Of a stretch of 14,810 bases of DNA, positions 9,601-14,810 are shown piece by piece. This DNA comes from Acidobacteriaceae bacterium (GTDB taxonomy: Bacteria; Acidobacteriota; Terriglobia; Terriglobales; Acidobacteriaceae), in contig JAOAPJ010000068.1 in assembly GCA_025462805.1 (NCBI GenBank), forward strand, positions 1 through 14,810, written 5' to 3'. The notes beneath the pieces were generated by a model, which made no database searches, was not told the DNA's origin, and saw only the letters and a list, made by a program, of their open reading frames with translations. A program made the position numbers and the translations under genes. Every line of letters starts with the position of its first letter. Within the stretch, counting starts at the first letter, position 1.

Positions 9601-9679
9601 CCCGCTCTACCGCGGCGAGACCATCGGCAGCTACGCCCTGGTGACCAACGCAATTTTGAGCTACTCCGTGCCGAAGTAG
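6644..9679 (+). CDS. Secreted M14-family zinc carboxypeptidase-like protein with long C-terminal extension
   Basis: From the ATG at 6644 the protein has 1011 residues. Residues 1-27 form a signal peptide (MPHFCRISLLLSALSMVASG, then TAAPAQA). The N-terminal half is an M14 metallopeptidase domain. HSPE at 187-190 is the HxxE zinc motif, NNRD at 264-267 matches the Asn-Arg substrate-carboxylate site, and His295 in LHDLHES is the probable third zinc ligand. The catalytic Glu is less sure; Glu415 or Glu416 in NNNYEET is a candidate. A charged Lys/Pro-rich linker (about 500-519) leads to a second half with an alpha/beta region (YDVILFAPVGS, HLRDFVAKGGLLIAAQDAAQF) that looks like a class I glutamine-amidotransferase-like fold. 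That assignment is tentative. Classical M14 domains are about 300 residues, so this is a large multidomain form of a type known from Acidobacteriota genomes. It sits 59 nt after the S9 peptidase stop. An alternative ATG at 6581 overlaps that stop as ATGA and would add 21 residues ahead of the signal peptide. Confidence 0.88.
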   Translation: MPHFCRISLLLSALSMVASGTAAPAQAAAQKASPTAIQAAEYARDPHQATDEQYTAKIRQYTTAPEFNSPLTDYLPASKTVPTPASVLGDVSGAPDMLPYAEDVYKYFSALAAASPRVRVVTIGHTEEGREMIAVAVADAALLDQQKQNDQRLAKLADPRLLDMDDAKAAPLIAQSTPVYYITGTIHSPETGAPTALMELAYRLAVDDSPYIKYIRSHVITLITPVVEVDGRDRMVDIYRWHKAHPGETYPRLLYWGHYVAHDNNRDAMTMTLALTRNVLNTYIGWHAQVLHDLHESVPFLYDNTVGDEPYNSWIDPILTNEWQMLGWSNVQEMGKLGMPGVFTHGDFDTWSPGYLMFLAAMHNGISRLYETFGNAGADTVERILTPEQYARTWYRPNPPLPKVMWSQRDNNNYEETALLTTLNYFAQNGRLFLNNYYLKSKRSIQKPEQNGPAAYVLSADEASPSRQAMLLRVLHDQHVEVQQTTAPVTVQLPQKAAAQDKHDDAEDAKPAKPKPPTSRTFSAGSYVIRMDQPYSRIADALLDRQFWSPADPQKHPYDDTGWSLGPLFGVDTARILDTAILKAPMHLVEDPTAPRTTNALSGDAFLIANHADPSLITLRYQLRQANIVATEAPINAGGQSYPTGTWIVREVSGADLERAAAPLHLRVAAAEMPSVATHSVAAPRIALMHTWLNTQPEGWWRLALDNLHVPYAYISTQTAAAEPDLRAKYDVILFAPVGSGNARRIVDGMPMWSNAIPWQKSEITPNLGLIDSTPDVRPGLGEAGLTHLRDFVAKGGLLIAAQDAAQFAIDTGLAPGVSVAPPTGIKVVGTILNTALVDSNNNAKNSPILTGYSTAPAVYSEEGMAFNVSSLVTGDTRLREEARTPRPTGRGGPDDLDVPQDRSFAAPPPLPKAKLWEPMPLTVEQTRNNPYVIPEQDRPEVLLRYADAKDLLVAGLLDHSESLAEHAAVVAAHLGSGTTLLFANNPLYRGETIGSYALVTNAILSYSVPK

Positions 9680-9734
9680 CCCGTTCGTTTCTCGAGTCGG
9701 GACTGTTGCACTGGAATGCGCTAGCATGCGCGAC

Positions 9735-9740
9735 AGGAGG
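9735..9740 (+). promoter_or_regulatory. Ribosome binding site of the VOC-family gene
   Basis: AGGAGG lies 6 nt before the ATG at 9747. It overrides an in-frame ATG at 9726 that has no such site upstream and would only add seven unconserved residues. Confidence 0.8.
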
Positions 9741-9746
9741 CTGGAT

Positions 9747-10121
9747 ATGGCAACCATCGGCAAGCTCATCGGCTTCATCCCCACTCGCAACGCCGACTTC
9801 GCGCGCGACTTCTACGAGCGCCAGCTTGGACTTCGCTTTGTCGCCGACGACCAGTTCGCCTTGGTGTTCGACTCGGGTGGCAGCATGATCCGCGTCGTCC
9901 GTGTCGGCGAATTCACGCCGCCACCCTTCACCATCCTCGGCTGGGAGAGCGCGGACATCGACGAGGACGTTCGCAACTTCAACGAACGCGGCGTTCAGTT
10001 CGAGCGGTACGGGTTTCCTGGCCAGGATGAGCGCGGCATATGGACCTCGCCTAGCGGCGCCAAAGTGGCATGGTTAAAAGATCCTGACGGGAACGTGCTG
10101 TCCCTCTCTCAACACACGTAA
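9747..10121 (+). CDS. VOC-superfamily (glyoxalase/bleomycin-resistance fold) small protein
   Basis: The 124-residue cytoplasmic protein has the two-module beta-alpha-beta-beta-beta pattern of the vicinal oxygen chelate superfamily. The first module contains IGFIPTRNADFARDFYERQLGLRFV, read as strand, helix and the GLRF turn. The second has DIDEDVRNFNERGVQFERYG followed by the typical WLKDPDGN near the C-terminus. Two usual metal-binding positions appear changed. No His lies in the first strand (LIGFIPT), and the Glu normally found shortly after DPDGN is replaced in NVLSLSQ. A metal-dependent glyoxalase or dioxygenase activity is therefore unlikely, and a binding or isomerase-like role is possible. 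The true reaction is unknown. The gene starts 67 nt after the M14 peptidase stop, and the EamA gene follows in the same direction and frame. Family recognition is strong; function is not assigned. Confidence 0.88.
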   Translation: MATIGKLIGFIPTRNADFARDFYERQLGLRFVADDQFALVFDSGGSMIRVVRVGEFTPPPFTILGWESADIDEDVRNFNERGVQFERYGFPGQDERGIWTSPSGAKVAWLKDPDGNVLSLSQHT

Positions 10122-10151
10122 AGCGCACTCGTTGGATCGGATCACGTCCAG

Positions 10152-10156
10152 AGGAG
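10152..10156 (+). promoter_or_regulatory. Shine-Dalgarno-like site upstream of the EamA transporter
   Basis: AGGAG sits 7 nt before an in-frame ATC codon at 10164-10166, but 61 nt before the first conventional in-frame start, TTG at 10218. It suggests that translation may really begin at 10164. Confidence 0.5.
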
Positions 10157-10217
10157 CCCTGCTATCCGTTCGCTTCCGCAGCACACTCGCACCGCACCGG
10201 TCACCCTGCTCCCCACT

Positions 10218-11117
10218 TTGTTTCTGGTACTAATCGCGGCCATCTGGGGCTCGACATTCGTGCTGGTGAAGGACGCATTGCGCGATATCTCCCCCTTGCT
10301 GTTCAACCTCCTGCGCATGATCGTCGCGACGGTGGTGCTCGCCGCCATCTACCATCGTGACCTGCTCCGCCTGAAGCGCAGTTATCTCGCCGGAGGCGTC
10401 ATCGTCGGGCTATGCCTGGCTGCCGGCTACAGCTTCCAGACCGCCGGCCTGGCGCGAACCACGCCTGCGAAATCGGCCTTCATCACCGGCATGATCGTGG
10501 TCCTGGTGCCCCTGCTCTGCATCATTCCTGCATTGCGGCCGGCCACCATGCGGCGGCCCACACTCGCTGCGTTCGCTGGCGCCCTGTTGGCCTTTGCCGG
10601 CATTCTGCTGCTCACCACTCCGGCCAACGTCCCGCCCGCTGCCCTGTTCGGCAGCATCAACACCGGCGATCTCCTCACGCTGCTTTGCGCACTCGGGTTC
10701 GCGCTCCACGTACTGGCCCTCGCTCACATCTCGCCGCGCCTGCCGCTCGGTACCCTCGCGGTGCTGCAGATGGCCGCCTGCACGCTGGTCATGGCGCTCG
10801 TTCTCCCCGCGTTTGAGCACCCCCGCCTCCATGTCTCCGGCAGGCTCGTCATCGCTGTGCTGATCGCGGGCGTGCTGGCGACCGCACTAGCGTTCACGGT
10901 GCAGTCCTGGGCGCAACAGCGCCTGTCGGCCACCCGCACGGCCCTCATCCTTGCGCTCGAGCCCGTATTCGCCTTTCTCACGTCGTATCTCTTCGCAGGT
11001 GAGCGGCTCTCGGGGCGGGCCTCCGCGGGTGCTCTGCTCATCCTGGGCGGAATTGCTCTGACAGAGTTGCTTCCGCTGGGCGCGCACGCCGCGGCCCACG
11101 AGGCGCCGGTGCCCTGA
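10218..11117 (+). CDS. EamA/DMT-superfamily membrane transporter (start uncertain)
   Basis: This integral inner-membrane protein has ten predicted helices in two EamA repeats. The first begins with LVLIAAIWGSTFVLVKDAL. The second ends with TALILALEPVFAFLTSYLFAGERLS and a last helix SAGALLILGGIALTELLPLG, which is the family signature. Members export metabolites such as amino acids, nucleotides or sugars, or are drug/metabolite efflux carriers; the substrate here is unknown. From TTG at 10218 the protein has 299 residues, but helix 1 then starts immediately and no ribosome site precedes the TTG. The same frame is open back to 10122 and holds no ATG or GTG. An ATC at 10164 with AGGAG 7 nt upstream would give 317 residues and a normal short hydrophilic N-terminus. 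I give the conventional start and regard 10164 as at least equally likely. The gene probably shares a transcript with the VOC gene before it. Stop TGA at 11115-11117. Confidence 0.9.
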   Translation: MFLVLIAAIWGSTFVLVKDALRDISPLLFNLLRMIVATVVLAAIYHRDLLRLKRSYLAGGVIVGLCLAAGYSFQTAGLARTTPAKSAFITGMIVVLVPLLCIIPALRPATMRRPTLAAFAGALLAFAGILLLTTPANVPPAALFGSINTGDLLTLLCALGFALHVLALAHISPRLPLGTLAVLQMAACTLVMALVLPAFEHPRLHVSGRLVIAVLIAGVLATALAFTVQSWAQQRLSATRTALILALEPVFAFLTSYLFAGERLSGRASAGALLILGGIALTELLPLGAHAAAHEAPVP

Positions 11118-11220
11118 TCCGGACGGAAGCAGGAACGCGAAAGTCGCTCCAGCGAGGTCACCGATCAAGCCGCCAAGCGTCTAAACCGATGATGCCTGGA
11201 GCCTGGGCGAGCGCCGCCAG

Positions 11221-11258
11221 CATCTATACTGAGATGTCCATGGTGAGATTTCCATCTC
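11221..11258. promoter_or_regulatory. Candidate promoter/operator region upstream of htrA
   Basis: The only notable structure in the 215-nt gap before htrA lies here. TATACT at 11225-11230 resembles a -10 box, but no good -35 stands 16-18 nt upstream (CCTGGG at the 17-nt position). Directly after it come two near-identical 11-mers, GAGATGTCCAT (11231-11241) and GAGATTTCCAT (11245-11255), with a 14-nt period. CATCT/AGATG (11221-11225 and 11232-11236) and GAGAT/ATCTC (11245-11249 and 11254-11258) add dyad symmetry. This could be an operator for a stress regulator; no known site is matched. Confidence 0.35.
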
Positions 11259-11332
11259 CGAGCGGCCCCGGCGTATCGCCGTATAGAACGCGAGAACTCT
11301 CCGCGCGAAAGTGATGAGGTAAGACCCTACAT

Positions 11333-13000
<1,668 letters not shown>

Positions 13001-13018
13001 GTAACACCTTTGTGTTAC
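13001..13018. repeat. Perfect short palindrome directly after the htrA stop codon
   Basis: GTAACAC (13001-13007) and GTGTTAC (13012-13018) form 7-bp arms around CTTT, beginning at the base after the TAG stop. CGTAGG occurs on both sides (12996-13001 and 13018-13023). It may be a first 3' hairpin protecting the mRNA or a protein site. It lacks a T-tract, so it is not itself a clear terminator. Confidence 0.5.
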
Positions 13019-13027
13019 GTAGGATAG

Positions 13028-13069
13028 GCCGCACCCACAACTTTCGTGGGTGCGGCTCCTCTTCTATTT
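13028..13069 (+). terminator. Rho-independent terminator after htrA
   Basis: GCCGCACCCAC (13028-13038) and GTGGGTGCGGC (13046-13056) form a perfect 11-bp GC-rich stem with a 7-nt loop. The pyrimidine- and T-rich tail TCCTCTTCTATTT follows. It lies 27 nt after the htrA stop and 68 nt before the next gene. Confidence 0.85.
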
Positions 13070-13126
13070 GCAATCTCACGTTCATGTCGCTACTCTCTGC
13101 AGAACGCGATATCCCATCCCCCCAAC

Positions 13127-13130
13127 GAGG
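13127..13130 (+). promoter_or_regulatory. Ribosome binding site of the peptidoglycan-binding protein gene
   Basis: GAGG lies 7 nt before the ATG at 13138. It supports that start over in-frame ATGs upstream such as 13084, which would place extra residues before the signal peptide. Confidence 0.6.
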
Positions 13131-13137
13131 ACACCGC

Positions 13138-13605
13138 ATGTTTCGTACTTCTGCCGGCAGCACGTTGGCCCTGGCCCTAGCCCTGATCGCGTCACCGGGT
13201 TTCGCCGCGACGCACGCAAAGCATGCCCCGCAGGCAAGCCCAACCAAACACGGCAGCGTCCGTCGAGTCAGCCGCCGGATAGGCCACCGCATCGCTCACC
13301 CGATCGGCCAGCGCGGGATTGACGCGCAGCGCGCCACCCAGATCCAGACTGCCCTGATTCACGAGAACTACCTGACAGGCACGCCGAGCGGGCAATGGGA
13401 CACGCAGACGGAAGCAGCCATGCAGAAGTACCAGGCCGATCACGGCTGGCAGACCAAGCTGACCCCGGACTCCCGGGCGCTGATCAAGCTGGGCCTCGGT
13501 CCCAGCACCGCCACCGGCGTTCAGCCGCTGCCGGCCAACACCTTTACCGCGCCGGAACCGGCAGAGGCCGGCACCCTGGCTTCGGTTCACTCCATCACGC
13601 AGTAG
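13138..13605 (+). CDS. Small secreted peptidoglycan-binding domain protein
   Basis: The 155-residue protein begins with a signal peptide, MFRTSAGSTLALALALIASP then GFAA. A strongly basic stretch (about 24-58, rich in His, Arg and Lys) contains no acidic residue. It is followed by a peptidoglycan-binding domain of the PF01471 three-helix type at about 60-122: RATQIQTALIHENYLTG, then GQWDTQTEAAMQKYQADHGW, and SRALIKLGLGP at its end. The tail (123-155) is rich in Pro, Ala and Thr. No catalytic domain is present, so the protein probably binds cell wall without cutting it, possibly as an envelope structural or anchoring factor. The open frame extends back to 13012, but that part crosses the htrA terminator and is rejected. 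It is flanked by terminators on both sides, which suggests its own promoter in the short gap between 13060 and 13130, where I see no clear boxes. Confidence 0.85.
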   Translation: MFRTSAGSTLALALALIASPGFAATHAKHAPQASPTKHGSVRRVSRRIGHRIAHPIGQRGIDAQRATQIQTALIHENYLTGTPSGQWDTQTEAAMQKYQADHGWQTKLTPDSRALIKLGLGPSTATGVQPLPANTFTAPEPAEAGTLASVHSITQ

Positions 13606-13634
13606 TGGCAGTAGTCTAAGTCCGAATCGGGAAA

Positions 13635-13664
13635 GGCTCGCGCTCAGCGCGGGCCTCTTTCCTT
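13635..13664. terminator. Terminator shared by the convergent peptidoglycan-binding gene and lysA
   Basis: GGCTCGCGC (13635-13643) and GCGCGGGCC (13647-13655) form a 9-bp stem with one G-U pair and the triloop TCA. CTCTTTCCTT follows on the + strand. On the minus strand the tail is TTTCCC, so it may stop both converging transcripts. It is 29 nt after the upstream gene and 31 nt from the lysA stop. Confidence 0.75.
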
Positions 13665-13686
13665 AGGGACAGACCGTTCTCCGTCG

Positions 13687-14810
13687 CTACAGCTCGCACC
13701 GCAACTGGTCGTCGATCGTCTCGCGCCGGCGCACCAGCTTCACACGCCTGCCGTCCACAAGCACCTCCGCCGCACGGCCTCGTGAGTTGTAGTTCGAGGC
13801 GAGCGACATGCCGTAGGCGCCGGCATCCAGCACTGCCACCAGCTCTCCAGGGTGCACATGAGCGAGCAAGCGATCTCTCGCGAAGAAGTCGCCGGTCTCG
13901 CAGACCGGCCCCACCACATCCATCATGGTGCCTGCCACGTCAGCACCACGCCGCTGCTCCACCGGCACAATCTCATGGTGCGCTCCATACAAGGCCGGGC
14001 GGATGAGATCGTTCATCCCTGCATCCGTGATCAGGAATTCCTTCTCACCGTTTCGTTTGCGATAGAGGACGCGCGCCACCAACGCGCCGGCTTGCGCCAC
14101 CATAAAACGTCCCGGCTCCAGCAACAGCCGCACCTTCAGCCCGTCCAGCCCGCCGCTCAGCGCGCTGGCGTAGGCCGCCGCCTCGCGGGCTGCGTCGAAC
14201 TGCTCTCCACCCAGCGGCGCAGCATAATCGATGCCGAGCCCGCCGCCCGCATCGACAAAGCGAATCCGGATGCCGTCTTCTCGGAGTTCATCAATCAGCG
14301 TCCGCACCCTCGCCAGTGCGGCGCCGAACGGAGCTGCACTGCGGATCTGCGATCCGATGTGTACACTAACGCCCTCGGGCACCAGCCATTTTTGGCGGGT
14401 CGCATTCCGGTACACTGCGCGCGCACTGGCAATGTCGATGCCAAACTTGTGCTCCCGCAACCCGGTTGAGATGTACGGATGGGTCTCGGCAAAGACATCC
14501 GGGTTCACCCGCAGAGCGATACGAGCCTTTCGCCGCAGCGTTGCCGCACGCTCTCCGAGGAGCTCCAGCTCCGCTGCGCTCTCGACGTTGAAGAGCAGAA
14601 TCCCTGCGCGCAGAGCCTCATCCATTTCCTCGGTGGTCTTGCCTACTCCCGAAAAGACGGTGCGCCTCACTGCTGCTTTCGACGTCCGACGGACCCGCTC
14701 CAGCTCCCCGCCCGACACGATGTCGAACCCAGCTCCCGCAGAGGCCAGCATTCGCAACAGTGACAGGTTCGAGTTCGCCTTGACCGCGTAGCAGATCAGG
14801 TGATCGCGTT
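13687..14810 (-). CDS. lysA: Diaminopimelate decarboxylase (5' end outside window)
   Basis: This PLP-dependent enzyme catalyses the last step of lysine synthesis, meso-diaminopimelate to L-lysine plus CO2, in the cytoplasm. The frame is open on the minus strand from the window edge (usable codons from 14808) to a TAG at 13689-13687, giving about 374 residues. The family is about 410-430 residues long, so roughly 50 N-terminal residues are missing. ICYAVKANSN at the edge carries the PLP-binding Lys (codon 14779-14781). Further motifs are GAGFDIVSGGEL, HKFGID, VHIGSQI (PLP barrel), DAGGGLGIDY, LLLEPGRFMVAQAG, GPVCETGDFFARDR and GAYGMSLASNYNSR. GPVCETGDFFARDR holds the Cys-Glu pair that completes the active site of the partner subunit (Cys codon 13900-13902), and GAYGMSLASNYNSR holds the C-terminal substrate/PLP Tyr region. 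A TTG at 14757 could be read as a start, but it would remove the catalytic Lys and is rejected. It converges on the peptidoglycan-binding gene. Its promoter is not in the window. Confidence 0.95.
   Translation of the reverse strand, partial: RDHLICYAVKANSNLSLLRMLASAGAGFDIVSGGELERVRRTSKAAVRRTVFSGVGKTTEEMDEALRAGILLFNVESAAELELLGERAATLRRKARIALRVNPDVFAETHPYISTGLREHKFGIDIASARAVYRNATRQKWLVPEGVSVHIGSQIRSAAPFGAALARVRTLIDELREDGIRIRFVDAGGGLGIDYAAPLGGEQFDAAREAAAYASALSGGLDGLKVRLLLEPGRFMVAQAGALVARVLYRKRNGEKEFLITDAGMNDLIRPALYGAHHEIVPVEQRRGADVAGTMMDVVGPVCETGDFFARDRLLAHVHPGELVAVLDAGAYGMSLASNYNSRGRAAEVLVDGRRVKLVRRRETIDDQLRCEL

Noticed and set aside
9706..9727. Possible promoter for the VOC gene: TTGCAC and TAGCAT
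   Set aside because: The spacing is only 10 nt, far from the usual 16-18 nt, and the boxes are imperfect.
11132..11160. ECF-sigma-like promoter GGAAC followed by GTC before htrA
   Set aside because: The spacing between the two elements is about 20 nt rather than the usual 16-17 nt, and the second element is too short to trust.
13012..13137. In-frame N-terminal extension of the peptidoglycan-binding protein
   Set aside because: It crosses the htrA terminator hairpin and would place a non-hydrophobic stretch before the signal peptide. GAGG before 13138 supports the shorter form.

Overview
The window looks like chromosomal DNA from a member of the Acidobacteriota (Terriglobales type; genus not determinable from this sequence alone). 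The grounds are a GC-rich composition with GC-rich third positions, a very long TonB-dependent receptor with an N-terminal carboxypeptidase-regulatory-like domain and a C-terminal Phe, large secreted S9 and M14 peptidases, a Do-type protease with an acidic glycine-rich linker, and a small secreted peptidoglycan-binding protein. No rRNA, tRNA, insertion sequence, integrase, phage gene or CRISPR array is visible, so this appears to be ordinary, densely coded core or near-core sequence.

Layout. The left edge (1-402, +) is the C-terminal part of pyridoxamine 5'-phosphate oxidase. After a 249-nt gap, 652-4413 (+) encodes a 1253-residue TonB-dependent outer-membrane receptor, closed by a strong intrinsic terminator (4434-4472). 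Next come two exported peptidases in the same direction, an S9 prolyl-oligopeptidase-type serine peptidase (4503-6584) and an M14-type metallocarboxypeptidase with a large C-terminal extension (6644-9679). They are followed by a small VOC/glyoxalase-fold protein (9747-10121) and a ten-helix EamA/DMT transporter (10218-11117, possibly starting at 10164 with an ATC codon). A 215-nt gap with repeated short motifs precedes a DegP/HtrA-type periplasmic protease with two PDZ domains (11333-13000), which is followed by a palindrome and a second terminator. A peptidoglycan-binding-domain protein (13138-13605) ends in a terminator shared with the convergent lysA gene (13687 to the window end, minus strand, 5' part missing).

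How the genes may work together. The receptor and the two secreted peptidases are consistent with a peptide or protein scavenging segment: the peptidases would cleave peptides in the envelope and the receptor would import some ligand. That link is inferred from adjacency and predicted localisation. HtrA and the peptidoglycan-binding protein are both envelope proteins, but they have separate terminators and are probably separate units. PdxH supplies PLP and LysA uses PLP, but the two lie at opposite ends and nothing suggests linked regulation.

I found no convincing previously undescribed system. The points most worth a second look are the start of the EamA gene, the short repeats upstream of htrA, the receptor/peptidase cluster, and the two cysteine pairs in the receptor.
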